DNA of 64,000 nucleotides from Micromussa lordhowensis (Eukaryota; Cnidaria; Anthozoa; Scleractinia; Lobophylliidae): NCBI GenBank assembly GCA_964020085.1, contig OZ026597.1, positions 23,094,721 to 23,158,720 of the forward strand, read 5' to 3'. Shown piece by piece: positions 1 to 12,600 of this stretch (position 1 is its first letter; each line of letters starts with the position of its first letter). The notes under the pieces were generated by a model. It saw only the letters and a program-made list of their open reading frames with translations, ran no database searches and was not told where the DNA came from. The position numbers and the translations under genes were made by a program.

Positions 1-618
1 AATTGAGAACAAAAAAGTTAAAAGAACGACTTGTCGCTGTGCAGTGTGAAACACAACTTTCAATGGCATTAACGAAAAACGGCGTGTAAAGTTTGTATAT
101 AATGAAGGAACATGTGTTTTTTATTTATTAAAATAGTTTATAAATATTTTTTCATGGAACAAAATTACATAATTGTAATAGCTTTGATAATAAAAGAAAC
201 TTTTTCTGTTATATTTTGTTATATTGTAACAATATTATGGGTCCATGCTATTGTAATACCTTATTCTTTATGAATAAAAATGATTTTAATATTTAAACAG
301 ATAGCTGTGCGTGCCTTTTTTTTAAATTCGTAAGCCCTATCAAGTAAAGACATTTGGAAAATTTACAACAAAGCACCTAATAGTGCCAGTGTATCTTAAT
401 GTGAAGTTAACCTAAACAGTGAACAAACAACGCTAAAAGCTAAAATAATACCAGTTTTAAAAGGCCGGTTTGATGTAACACTTTATACACAAGGTTACTG
501 ATTCTTATGATCTCAGTTCAGAGATAGACCGCAAGGGCCACTGAGAAAAGCATCCCTCAGTGATTTATTTGTCTGTCGGTTTGCCTGATAAAGGTCGATA
601 AGGTTATGAGACAAGTTA
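1..618. other. non-coding flank
   Basis: AT-rich sequence with no exon, repeat boundary or RNA gene that I can support. Short open frames here lack splice sites and codon structure. Confidence 0.4.
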
Positions 619-745
619 GGTAAAGTCTGCCATACGAGCCAAATGGCTCATCAGGCCGGAGCTTATCCCGGTTTCAGTAGCATGAAGCGACTAGGAATAT
701 TTCTACTCCCCCCTGGATGGGATGCTAGTCCATCGCAGGGTTACA
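619..745 (-). repeat. SINE-type repeat, family A, copy 1 (body only)
   Basis: Shares with 4050-4338 the blocks GAAGCGACTAGG, TATTTCTACTCC-like and GGATG, in the same order. The tRNA-like head is missing in this copy. The orientation is set by the more complete copy at 4050-4338, whose tRNA-like promoter reads on the minus strand. Confidence 0.65.
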
Positions 746-2565
746 AGTTAACCTAACGCAAATTAAGTCTGTACGAGATATCTAAAATTGGGAATTCTTA
801 ACTAAAATTGGCACAAAAGACTGTAGAAAGACAAACTATTGGAAATAGCACAAACTACAATCGACACGACCATATGAGATAAAAAATAGGCTGAATGATT
901 CCGTTATTATTCATGATCTTCCTCGTGGCAGATAACGATGGTCTCTTAGAATGCATATATACATTTAATATTCACAAATTCCGGGGAATACCACTGGGTC
1001 GTATCGTTTATGGAATATATTGGTCTGGATAACGACTTATTCAACTGGGTGTAAACCTCGCATTAAAATGAAACACGCCGGTGTAGTCTTACTAAACGCC
1101 AAAACGAGGGTCTTGTGTGAGTCTCTCACATTATACATGGATATTTCGTTATTTTTTTATAACAAAACATTGTCTGGAAAACCGTATAGAATACCATTTT
1201 GGGACCTCAAACAAGCAAACAAACAAACAGCGAGTAACATTACTCGCAAGTTGTAACTTATTTAGGGAATATCCACACCCACCTTATAAAGCCTTTGCAA
1301 GTTGACAATCGCCGCACAATTTATCTTAAGTTTCCAAGTTATTAATTTGCCTAATTAAACACTAGCCGCTGTGCTCAACCACTAAGCCGGAGATTACGAG
1401 CAATTCAAACAGGGATTGCCTGGTTAGCCTTGTTTATAGAGGAATAGGTCTGCATGCAAGTCAAGCGACGCATCGGGCTGGCGCTTACAGCATATCCGGT
1501 TTCAGAACCGTCACGCGAATAGCAGTATTTCTACTACCACCTGGATGGTCAGTTTCTGCTGTTAAGGGTTTTGCAATACAATACTGTACTTCGTCCGAGT
1601 CCCAGGACCATCTTAACGTAATAAATGATCAATCCCTAATAAACGAAAGGGCCATTAATGGACATTAACAACTACTTATAGACTTAATAAGTGTGTGTTT
1701 TTTACTATTTTAACTGAGAAGCCAAAAAAATTGGTCTGGCTCTTGGAAGGGTTGGCAGAGTAACGCAATCCAGAGTAATCTCAAGTTGTAACAGACGATG
1801 TTTTGTGTTTTAGCGTGTATGTCCATAGACGTACCTCCCTAGTTCGCGCATGTTGTTTTGTTTTTCGCTTGTACAGGTTATTTTGCACTAATCCTTATGG
1901 TTATTATACGTTCCTCTTCCTCCTCTCCTGCACCTGCGGGTATTTTTGAACTTCTCCTTTTGGTTCTTACTTACACAAAGAGCCAAGAGAAAAATTATTC
2001 TTACATGTCTCAAATCTTAATTTTCAGGTTAGTGCTTTCTAGGTCGACATAAAATTGTGTTGTGCAAAAAAGAAAACACTTTTTGATATAACGTCGTAAA
2101 AAGAACGCGATTATAGCCGGATCGAGAACTCTTGAAGTCACTCGTGTGAGCGTTGTGCTCAAGGCGTGTCTTGTCTTTTCAGCTTATCAGGCTTGTATTT
2201 GAATATCATTAAGATGATTATCTTTCTGAAGAGAAATTTAATCTGACGCAGTTTACAAATAAACAAAAGAGACTTAAGCAGAAATTAAACGGGGAAAAGG
2301 TTTCTTATATGATGCCAGTTAAGGCCCAAAGTGCGATATTTAGTAGCCTAACTACTGTGGCAGAGGCAACAATTCGGTGTATTCTGTACTGATGAATAAT
2401 ATGCCTTGGGTAAATTTTAAGAGCTTTAACGACATTAAACGGAAAATGTTAATGACTCCTGTAAAATTGGTCCCTACAGGGCTAAAAGTATACTTCGTTA
2501 CTCAAAGACTAAAAATAAGGTACACACATTCCTTAAAAATAGCAAGCAAACTCTAACACGGCAGA
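746..2565. other. intergenic, with a diverged SINE family A copy near 1440-1575
   Basis: No gene recognised. Around 1440-1575 there is a more diverged relative of the family A repeat (CGGGCTGGCGCTTA, CCGGTTTCAG, TATTTCTACT, CCTGGATGG). From about 2100 to 2565 the sequence aligns with 5040-5540 (shared AGAACTCTTGAAG and CTTTTCAGCTT), so it is the upstream part of the tandem duplication that carries the cysteine-rich genes. Confidence 0.5.
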
Positions 2566-2573
2566 TATAAAAG
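2566..2573 (+). promoter_or_regulatory. TATA box of first 10-Cys peptide gene
   Basis: TATAAAAG lies 97 bp upstream of the proposed start codon at 2670, leaving room for a short 5' leader. The second gene copy has only a degenerate TAGATGTAAAG at the matching place, so the copies may differ in expression. Confidence 0.55.
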
Positions 2574-2669
2574 ATCAAGTGCATCATCAAATCTCGGAGA
2601 TTTTGAAGAATTTAAAAGAAAGAACTGGAAATTTTCTCAAAACGTACCAAGGAAGAACTAAGGCTAGAA

Positions 2670-3672
2670 ATGAAGTGTAGATTTTGTATCTGGAAGGTAA
2701 GATAAAAGAAGTTGTCTTTATTTATACATGTTGTTTTATTTTGTTTTCAAGGAAAAATCTGCATCGCCATGTAGGTTTCTTAGTATTGATTTCAATCTCT
2801 TCCTGTACATATAAGCTGTTTTAAGGAAGCAAATTACCTACTTTCTTGCTTCGTTAATTAGGCATTTTCTTCGTACCGTTACGTGATTTTTGACTGTGTT
2901 ACACAAACTTCAAATAGAGTTAAAAGTCATAAATATAATCATTTCTCCAACGTTATAGGGAAGATATTTGTTTACAAACATTGTTTTTGTTATTTAATGT
3001 TCAAAACGTTAAACAGAAGAATTGTTTGTTTCAGCAGCCAATAGTTCTCTGGTTAGCATATTAATAACAATAGATGACGTCTCTGATATCTTTGGTATTG
3101 ACACATGCCATAGCGTCATTTTAATTCCCCAACTACGCCTTTTTTCATAAATGCATTATAAATTACTGCTTGGATAATATTTGTGTTTCTCTAAACACTT
3201 TTTTCTAATTTTTTGCCTTTTCGAACAGTTTTTCTTTGTCCTGTTTGCTGGTGTGCTTCTTCCCGATCAAACTCTGGGTAAACCTCTCGAATCACAAGAA
3301 TTGGAACAGTGGGATCAGAATATCACTGAAGGAAAACTTGAGGCCAGTCACGCTGTAAATCGGACACCTGGGATCCGGGGAAAGAGAGACTCATCTGACT
3401 GTTCTGGTTACTTAAAGACGTATTGTGCCCCAACTATTACATTCTCCTCTTCGGGAAACAATTGCGAGAAGGGGCGGTATGTGTGCTTGGGCTATCATGA
3501 AGCTGTTTGTAAAAATAGCGCTCGCACGTTTAGTTGGACTATCTCGATCGCTTGCAATAGAAACATATACCAGTATGGATACCCAAGATGTTTTGCTAAG
3601 TATAAAAAAGTAATAATCAAGACAGGACAAGGGGACAAATGTGTATGGCAGACAGAGTCTTGCAGCTGTTAG
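2670..3672 (+). CDS. secreted 10-cysteine propeptide, family 1 copy 1
   Basis: Two exons, 2670-2696 and 3229-3672, give a 156-residue precursor. Exon 1 encodes only MKCRFCIWK and ends in a GTAAGA donor; the intron is phase 0 with acceptor CGAACAG. The hydrophobic core FFFVLFAGVLL at residues 10-20 makes a signal peptide once spliced. A propeptide follows with two N-glycosylation sequons (NIT, NRT) and the dibasic site GKR at 60-62. The predicted mature peptide is about 94 residues with 10 cysteines and ends in CSC. The start is chosen because the spliced frame matches copy 2 exactly at the same junction. AATAAA lies at 3854. I do not recognise the family: the layout resembles cnidarian secreted peptides (SCRiP-like precursors, antimicrobial or venom peptides), but the cysteine spacing does not match any I can name. 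Confidence 0.82.
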
Positions 3673-4049
3673 AAACAGTGATTAAAATATTCCGAACGCC
3701 TTCTTTATGATATGCTACATATTTATATAGAACTTTATCTTATTTATGTAGAGTGAATTTCCAATGCATGTATTCTCCGGTACTATTGTAATAATACTAT
3801 AGACTTGTATACTGTGTAAAAATTACCGATATATCGCGTATCTGAAAATGATTAATAAATTATATTTTATTTTAAAACCTGCGACTGGCGTATTAATTTG
3901 ATCATACTTTCTTATGTACACTTCCTAATTTATGATATCAATAAAGCTATCGATCCCAAATAAGTCGTTCAATCTTAAAGCTCCAAGGGAATTTAAAAAA
4001 ACTTTCAGGCGCAGAGAAGATGGAACAAATCACTGAATTGAAGAGAAGA

Positions 4050-4338
4050 CAATTAATCATACCTTTAGGTCTTCATACGAACCAAGTGGCCCATAAGACC
4101 GGCGGTTTTTGTAGCACGAAGCGACTAGGGGTATTTTTACTCCCACTGGATTAGATGTTGGTTACCCTCAGCATTAAATTCGCCGGTACCCATTTATATA
4201 CCTGGGCGGAAAGAGGCCCTGTGAGACTATAAAGTGTCTCGCCAAAGAACACATGAACAAAGAACACAATACACTGTCCCCGGCTCGAACCCGGACCCCT
4301 CGATCCGGAGCCGAGTGCACTAACCATGAAGCCACTGG
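4050..4338 (-). repeat. tRNA-derived SINE, family A, most complete copy
   Basis: Read on the minus strand it begins with a tRNA-like head: an A-box-like TGGTTAGTGC region near 4320 and a B-box-like GGTTCGAGCC near 4285-4295. The body follows with the family A blocks also seen at 619-745. This is a retroposed SINE rather than a functional tRNA gene, since the head does not fold into a full cloverleaf by eye. Confidence 0.65.
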
Positions 4339-5645
4339 TAAAAAGGTTTGTTCAAGCCATCTGCCTTCAAACACGCCTATACTGATAAACAAAACAATGA
4401 AATTGGAGTGCTGTTAAGTCCCATACCTTCATGTTTTTGGAGCGCTCCAAAATAGATGCGAAAAAGTCAGGAAAATTTTTATAATAGAAAAACTGTAACC
4501 ATTTGGAAATGAAATCTCTCGGATCCGTAAACCTCTCTAAAACAGATATGTAAGCTTTAAAATGAGGACACCAAATTTCGGTGAAACACCCTTTGAAAAC
4601 ATGGTTGCCACACGTCAAGTTACGTGGCCAAACAATTCTCGCACCAATTGAAACTGTTCCGTGGCAAATTTTAGGAAAAGCAAGCTAAGTAGCTTTGGTC
4701 GATAGACTAACGCAGAATGGTTCTCCGAAGTGCGTTCACAAGTATGAGAAGGCAATCATTAATTCAGGTCCCATGGTAAAGAAACTAGTAAGGAAGAATT
4801 GCATTTTTTTGTGCACTTGTGTACGAGGACCAATATGCTCGTATCAATGCTTTAAAGTAAAAAAAACACGAAAAACTAAACATGCACGTTAGTTAATTCA
4901 TTGAGTCGTCCGTACACGGGGTGAAATTTCGGCTCGGCAAGGATGAGAAAATGTCGTTTACACAGCAATTATTTATCCATGTACCTTTTATTTGATACGC
5001 GTATCATTTTATCCCAGCCGTGCCAAATATAAATCATGTAAATCTGCCGAAAGGAACGGATCAAGAACTCTTGAAGGATTTTGCTGAAGGTGTGCCTCCT
5101 CTTTTCAGCTTTTCCTGTTCACATTCAAATATCGTTTTGCTTATATAATATTATCTTCACGCACAGAATATTACTCTAAAGAAGAATAATAGTTTACAAA
5201 CAAACGAAAAGAAAATTAACCAGAACTTGAAATAAGCAGGGGGAAAAACACTGTTAGGAGTATTACATACTCTGCAAAGTAAATCCCGAAGCCCGACTAT
5301 ATATAGCTATATATAGTGACCTAACTGTGAAAGCGGCAACAATTCCTTCCTCAATGTTCATACATACATACGCGATGTCTGAGATAAAAGAGCTATAAGG
5401 CCGATTCAACGGGAAATGTTTGTAAACTTGGGAAAATTTTTTCCCAGAATTGCTACTAAAGACTATCTTGACTCAAAGACTAAAAATAATGAAGTACCCT
5501 TTTATTAAAAATAGTAAGTACAGCAAACGCAGTAGATGTAAAGATCAGCTGTGTTAGAGAAATCATAATCAAGTCTTGAAGGTTTTGAAGAATCTAAGAG
5601 TAAGAACTGGAAATTTCCTTAACCAAGAGTTAACTAAGGCTGAAA

Positions 5646-6477
5646 ATGACCTCCAAGCTGTGTATAAAGGTAAGACAGAAGACGTTTTCGCTGTCTCTAA
5701 ATGTTGTTTTAGTTCATTTGTATTCAAGCAGAAACTAGATCGCGAAAGTAGTTCTTAGCATTGATTTCTATCTCTTCCAGCTAACAAGCCGTCGATATCC
5801 CCCGTAAACTTTCAACATGAACGTGAATTACTTTTTCAATTAGTTAATTTCTGTCAGTTTTAGCTGTTAGTTTTAATTGCCTTTTCTCCAAATATTACAT
5901 AAGCTTAATTACAATCAAGATAAAATACTTGTTTTATTATTTAAAAAAACACAAAAGACACACAAGCCAGTGAGTGCGTCGTTTTAATTTACGCTTTTAC
6001 TTAAGTCAATTGAATAATATTAGTGCTTCTTTTCTTGTCTTCTTGCAGTTTTTGTTTGTCCTTTTTACTGGTATGCTTCTGCCCGATCAAACTCTGGGTA
6101 AACCTCTCAAATCACAAGAATTCGAACAGAGGGATCAGAATATTGCCGAAGGAGGACTTGACTTCAGTCACGCTGTAAATCAGACGTCAGAGATTCGGGG
6201 AAAAAGAGACTTACCTGACTGCTCTGCTCCCTTAAACGAAAGTTGCCCGCAAAATAATATGCACTTAGTATCTGCAGAAAACGGTTGTGAAAAGGGGCGG
6301 TATATGTGCTTAAACCATCATGAAGCTGTTTGTAAAGACACATTTAGCTGGAGAAGCTCGGCCGCTTGTAATAGGAATATAGGGAAAATCGGAAAGCCAG
6401 GTTGTTTTCCTGTGTTTAAAAGTGTTATAATCCATACAGGCAAATGTGTACGGCAGACACATCATTGTACCTGTTAA
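5646..6477 (+). CDS. secreted 10-cysteine propeptide, family 1 copy 2
   Basis: Exons 5646-5669 and 6049-6477 encode 150 residues. Exon 1 encodes MTSKLCIK and ends at a GTAAGA donor; the phase-0 intron ends in TCTTGCAG. The signal core is FLFVLFTGMLL. The propeptide is closely related to copy 1 and ends in GKR at 59-61. The mature region of about 89 residues keeps all 10 cysteines and ends in CTC. Between the copies the signal and propeptide are more alike than the mature part, which varies in its loops between cysteines. AATAAA lies at 6629. Upstream sequence from about 5040 matches that of copy 1, so the whole transcription unit was duplicated in tandem with a period near 3 kb. Confidence 0.82.
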
Positions 6478-7749
6478 GGAAAAAGTATCCCGAAAATGTT
6501 CTAAAAGCGTTATTTATATGGTGCATTTATATCTTTATATAGAAACTTGAGCGAATTTTCGATTTAGTCTACGGTAATATTTTAAGAATATACATTCTAT
6601 GGATAAATTATGTATAAATTATTCGTGTAATAAATTACAGGCATTTTATTCGAAAAAGCCTGAATTTACTTACAGGTAAATTATCTTTGTGCTACGTGCA
6701 CTTAGAACTCTCCTCACAATATCATGTTCTAATGAGTAGTTTTCATGATGTAGAATGGGCTTAACTGTCAACAGTCTAATGGCCAAAAAATTAACGTCAA
6801 CCGTCAATATTTTCAAATGAGCAAGCTAATATTAGCCGACAAATGACCCAGATATCCCTATTTAAATAAGAACTTAACGATTGACTTAAATGGGGTCAGG
6901 TTATGCTGTTTATAAATGGTCGTTTCAATATGTTGCAAAATTACATTTATGTGCAACTCCAGGCGATAAATTGTGATCCCTTTAAGATCGGATCATAGGC
7001 TTAGACAATTTTTGAACACGGAAAAAGTTATTTTGGTTATTATTTTGTTTTTGGAGTTACCTTGTTTACCTTCTCGTCGCATTTTCCCGTCATGTTTGTT
7101 CAAACCTTTGACTTTGTCTCGTAGTTATACTGATTTATGATCCAAACACTTTTTCTAAACATTTTAAATGTCTTTTTACAGTTTTTGTTTGTCCTTTTTA
7201 CTGGTATGCTTCTGCCCGATCAAACTCTGGGTAAACCTCTCTTATCACAAAAATTATAACAGAGGGATCAGAATAGGAGAACTTGAATCCACTCACGCTG
7301 CAAATGGGACATCAGACATTCGGGGAGAAAGAGAGTCATCCGACTGTTCTGGTTTGTTGTTTGATTACTGTCACCAAATTGCTGAATACCTATCTCCGGG
7401 AAAAGAGATTGGGCGGCATGTGTGCATCATGAAGCCGCTTGCAAGACGTTTAGCTGAAACATATACCAGCATGGAAGTCCAAAATGCTCACCTCATTTAG
7501 TTAAGAGACAACGCCCGACGCCATGTTGGATGGGAACACACACTACTTTATTATTCAGCCCAGAGTGCAACACGGACCCTAACATCTCCCTTTCTTTATT
7601 TGAGCTAAAAGCTGAACAAAACACTCACTGACTGCCTAAAGGGTTTTGTGCCACACCTACCGTGGGCCACAAAGTTCCTAAATAGATTTAAAATTCAACG
7701 AAAGGGAAAAAAGAAGAAAAAGGGATAAGAAAAATACTATATTTGTTAC

Positions 7750-8253
7750 TAATGGGTCAACCACGGACTCGTTCGGAGCTGCTTCCACAACAGTATTCCG
7801 CACCAGCAGTTCTGAGGCAGGATGGTTGTACTGCAGGTGTAGTGGAGGGCGGATGAACAGGTTGCACAACTGGTGGAGTGCAAGGCAGGCGAATGGATGG
7901 TTGTACTGCTGGTGGGATTGAAGGTGGATGGACAGGTTGAACAACTGGCGGAGTAGGTGGCAGACGCGCCGAGAGCTCCGCAGTTGGCATGGGACTGGTA
8001 GATTAGAGCACCTGGATGGGGTGGTGCCGCAGGGCGCAGGTGTGCCCGGTTCCGTTTGGTTAAACCTGCTGGTGATTCCACGATGTAAGATCTAGGAGCC
8101 GGAGTGGCAGTCGCTAGACCGTAGAGCCAAGGGCCGGACTTGTGATGAGGAGATGGCATGGCGTAAACAAAGTCGCCTATTTCTAACGAAGGTAAAGTGC
8201 TAGTAGCGCTTGTGTCATAGTATTGTTTGGCCCTAGTTTGCTTAGTTGCGACA
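7750..8253 (-). pseudogene. gypsy integrase C-terminal tail
   Basis: The minus-strand translation has the motif GDFVYAMPSP followed by PRSYIVESPAG and KRNRAHLRP, the usual end of gypsy integrases where the protein meets a proline-rich tail. The tail (7800-7990) is built on a repeated unit of roughly 60 bp coding for PPVVQPVHPPS-like peptides. No catalytic core is attached. It is a fragment. Confidence 0.8.
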
Positions 8254-8255
8254 GT

Positions 8256-9604
8256 TTTCGTTGGGCAAAGTCAGTCTAGCCTGTGAGGGAGCCTCACTCT
8301 TTGTGGCACTAGAATCTCTAGTCATAGACTCGGCGTGTTTTCCAGGCAAACCGGCTGTCGTATGTGGAAGAGACAGTAAGCGTCTCGGCCTGCTGAAATT
8401 TCACAAGGATAGAGTATTCTTTTCAACAACGTCAGATATCAAACAATCTCACATTGATCTGACTTCCCCAAACCAGACAGCACCTTCTCAGTCAGAGGTC
8501 ACAGCAGACCTGCAACCAGACCACCTCCGAAAATATCAATTGGTTACAACGTACAAGGATAGTTTTGAGGGTCTAGGAACTGGGAGTCAGCCAGTCCGGC
8601 AGATCTTGGATCGTAAAGTTCTCCCCTGCCATGCAAGCGTGCACAGAGTACCAGTAGCAAAACTAGAAAAAGCGAAAGCAAAACTTGATGACATGGTGGA
8701 ATGTGGAAAGCTCAAGAAGGTGGATCAGCCCATAAATTGGTACAGCAACATGACGGTTAGAGAAAAAGTCCTCCCCAATGGCACCACCAAAGTACGCCTA
8801 TGCTTAGATTCTAGCGAAACATTGAATAAAGCCATCATAATTCCGCGTTACCAAATTCCCACTGTCCAGGAGACACTTCCACGACTTTCTCCGAGTTCTA
8901 TGCCCTAGATGGCTTCACCCAGGTTGTGCTAACAGATGAGCCCAGCCTGCTCACCACCATGCACACGCCATGAGGTCGATATTGCTAGCTCCGCTTTCTT
9001 TATGACAGTTGTGCTCCGGAGGAATTCGAATTATGTATACAAGAGGTCCTTGTGGGAATGCAAGATGTGTACTGCATAGCTGACGATATCCTTGTCGTGG
9101 ACCAAGGCGACCTCGTTGGGGAAGCAAACCGAAATCATGATCTCGAGGTCCTCGGGATAAGAACCTGAAGTTCAACCCACAAAGATCATCTTTATGAGCC
9201 ACATGATATCCGACCAGGGAGTGGAACCGGGCCCGAGCAACGTCAAGGCTCTCTGACATGCCACCCCCTACCGATAAGCAGGATGTGACGCGTTTCTGTA
9301 GTATGGTAAACTACTTGAACACTTTCTGCCCTAACTTGTCACAAGTGACCAAGCCACTGTTTGATCTCACAAAGCAGGATCGTGAATTCATATGGTCAGA
9401 CGCTCACCAAAAAGCATTCGCCAAAGCAAAGCATCTCATTGCGAGTGCTCTATGTCTGGCTTACTTTGACAACAAAAGGCCAGTAACTCTCCACGTAGAT
9501 GCTTCACAAGGAGGGCTTTAGGGAGCCCTTCTTTAGCCTAATGATTCCGTTGATCTCCAACCAGTCGCTTACACGTCCTGCAAGCTGCACCCTAAAAAAT
9601 GTAG
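8256..9604 (+). pseudogene. gypsy pol fragment (RT to RNase H)
   Basis: The first stretch (to 8908) shows the linker GRDSKRLGLLKFHKD, then the RT N-terminal part with INWYSNMTVREK and VRLCLDSSETLNKAI. Stops and frameshifts follow; pieces of the catalytic region remain (CIADDILV near 9075). A second open stretch 9258-9521 covers the RT thumb (FCSMVNYLNTFCPNLSQV) and the RNase H start (LHVDASQGGL). Several breaks make it non-functional. Confidence 0.85.
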
Positions 9605-9679
9605 AGAATTATTAACCAATACAAGCCAAGGAACCAAATGTGTACTGCATAAAGAGTATTGTGGCTGTTAAGAAAACAG

Positions 9680-12600
9680 TGATCAAAATGTTCCGAACGC
9701 ATTATTTATGATGTATTTACGCATTTATACAGAACCGAGAGCGAATTTCATTGTAACAATACTGGGCTTATTTACTATGTCTAAATTATCCACATATCTT
9801 TAATAGATAGACCCGATTCATTAATGCTCCCAATTAAAATTCTTTCGTAAGTAATAGTGTTTTCCAACTAACCTCGTTTTTGAGTTCATAGTTCAAAAGA
9901 ATTTTTACGCTCAAAAGAGGTTAGCTGGTCTAATTTAAATGCATACAAAAGCATTTAAAATTGGAAGCTATTTATGAATTGAGTCTATAAAATTTCTATT
10001 TTAAAGCCCAGACTGTGGCACACGTATTTTAATCGATTTTCTAATGTACACTTCGTGACTTGTGACTTAAGTTCTCCATTCAGACCCCTGAGGGATTTAC
10101 ATGAACACGAAATAGAACGACATATTTGTTGAAATTATTTTTGATTGCCATAGAATGAAAGCTCGATGTATATATAAAGTACAAGATTAGCGTTTTCACC
10201 GTTTAAGGCGCTAAATACTCTTGTTAATATGAAGAGCTCTTTTTCTATAGCCATCCAAAATATGTATAAAACATGTCAAGTGTTCACGGCTAGACTATCC
10301 TTTCTGTAACTGACTTTAAACTTTATTCTTTGTTTCTCAACTTTTTGAGCTTTGTGTAAAAGTACAGGAGGCGAAGAGAAGAGAGAGCATGGAAATAGGG
10401 AAAACGAGTCGAAGTCATAAGGGCATTAGGATCATGAATTCTACAAAACAACCAGTTATTATTTCATTCACAAATCCAGTTTAAAAAAAAAAGCTGTTCA
10501 AGATATCTGTCGGCGATGATATCTTCCACTTTCCTGAAGCCCAGTCAAACCGGCTGTATAAACAAAACAATGAAACGGACTGCAGTTAAGATCAAATCCC
10601 CCAATTATTTTATCATTTAGGAACGCTCAAACACTAATTAAGCTAAAGAATATATAGTCTCCGGAGGAAATGGATGTTTCTGTTTGAATCAAACAAACAA
10701 AAACAATAAAATGATTAAACGCCTGGCCTTCAAATTAGAAGGTATAAAAATTATTGAGGATCAGTTTAAAAGCAGCATCAACTATATTAAAGGATAGTGT
10801 CCCGGCTGATTATCGACTTTTCTGTAAGCTGGTTCTCTTTCCTAATTGTAGTTTTTAATCGCCAAATGCTGCCAAACATGTAAATAAACTTGCTAGCGCT
10901 GGATAATTCCTTGACTTGCAACAGAGGTTACAATTTTGTTAATTATATAACCTAACGACGAAATAAAAGTGCCAATGGGGTTAAATCAAGACCAGAGCTG
11001 TTTATGAAGTTACCGAGGTGAAAATTCGCAATTACTGACCAATATATTATTTTATGAAAACGTTTAGTCATTATTCTAAATTGATTTCATCATTCCAGAT
11101 CTCTCCGGCTGGAAAACCATCAAAATTGGCGGGAATGTACAAAATGTATTTATTCGACACACGAACTGTGATATCTGTACCCATAATAGCATCACCGAAT
11201 TTTAATTTAAATACATGGATATCAGTTTTCTACATGGGTCAGATGAATCTGCTTCTCTTTGAATCGGGTTGTAGTTATACTGTATATGTCGTCTTGATTC
11301 TGTCGTAAGTGTGCTGCTCTAACAAAGCGTATATCTATTCCGATGAACTGTCTTCCCGTTGTCCACTGTTTGCTGTCTGTCGTCACTTCTTTTTAGTTCT
11401 GCAAGTCGGCTAAACAAATATTTTACGAAGTGAGGATAAAAATGTTCTGAACTCAGTGAGATGACTCCCCAAATAATTTATTGTTTTTGGTCTTCAGTAA
11501 TTGATGTTTTTCGAAACCTGAATTAAATTTTTTTGTGCTTTTCAGAAATTAGAGAATTTCCTCTAAAGTTACTCTCGAGTGTTGAATTGCAATTAGATTG
11601 CAGTGCTGAATTGTATTGCAACAGAACCCTTTCTCTCAGAACTGATTATAGTAATTGTTAAACGGCACTACAAAAGCCGTGAACGATTAAGTTTCCATGT
11701 TTACTGAAAATAATGGTTTGTTTCATCTTCCGCCATGCATCAGATATATTCAAAAGTTTGAACAGCTTCACTCGGATATTCTGTGTTTGGTTTTCCTTCG
11801 CTTTCTTGAAAGGAAACCAAACCCACGGTCCAACATAGATGAAACTTGAAACTTGATTTTTCTCATCTTGGAAAAATATCAAAAAAATGATTCAAATAAA
11901 GCCGGTTTAAGTAAAGCTGATGATTGTTCCGAACAGGCAAACATGTAGCAACTGTTCAAATGAACAACGGATAAAAAGAAGCTAAGTTAGATGATTTTCA
12001 CTACTTCAGTACAATTGCCACTGTGCTCGTGAAGACTATCAGGTAAGTTGTGTTTGATGCTGCATGCAATTATAACCGAGGGGTTGTAAAGATCTTCCTT
12101 TCCAGTCATAACTCATCGACATAGTCATATCATTATGACCCAGCATATGCTATGAGAGCTATGAGAAATTGTTTCTCTTAAATTGCCGAAATTCAAAATT
12201 AACGATCAACTCAATCATCCCTCCATCATTTTTCACTATAGGAAACATAAAGGCAACGTATAACATTGTTCTTAACAGCTTTCATGTCAATAGTGGTTGA
12301 ACGCCAGCTTAGAACCAACTTGTGCACTGCAGAATACTAAACCACGTTTTCATCAACAGAGGTCACACGACATTGCAAACATATTAAGAAATATACGAAC
12401 TGAACCGAAACCTAACTTTGGACGTGAATAGGTTTCGAAGGGTCTTACGGCAGGTTAACACTGACTTGCGTCTAGAAGGGCTCAGTTCTAAGTCAGTTTT
12501 TTTTTTCGAAAAATGAAGGCCGTGGGAAAAGGTGTCTAATAAAATGGAGATATCGTGAGATAACAAAAGGTTTAAATTACGCCACGTAATTTCCAAAATG

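Larger units (their letters stand above)
7505..9604. mobile_element. rearranged Ty3/gypsy retrotransposon fragment
   Basis: Two pol pieces meet head to head near 8255. On the minus strand, 8255 down to about 7600 holds the integrase C-terminal tail, a purine tract (AAAGAAAGGGAGA at 7584-7596) and an LTR-like start TGTTAGGG containing AATAAA. On the plus strand, 8256-9604 holds the protease-RT linker, RT and the start of RNase H. An internal inversion or two joined insertions would explain this. It sits inside the third family 1 gene copy. Confidence 0.85.
7182..9671 (+). pseudogene. family 1 copy 3, split by a gypsy fragment
   Basis: The acceptor TTTTTACAG and the signal-peptide start of exon 2 are conserved from 7182. 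An in-frame TAA stands at 7257-7259, a frameshift follows, and the dibasic site is changed to ER. Homology runs to about 7503, stops, and resumes near 9605 with the C-terminal end (TGTGGCTGT then TAA at 9669-9671) and matching 3' UTR. The intervening 2.1 kb is gypsy-derived. No exon 1 with a lysine codon and donor was found between 6480 and 7180. This is a dead copy of the tandem family. Confidence 0.85.

Noticed and set aside
3181..3228. 5' extension of family 1 copy 1 as coding
   Set aside because: It begins at a TTG and ends exactly at a splice acceptor; the micro-exon at 2670-2696 gives a proper signal peptide.
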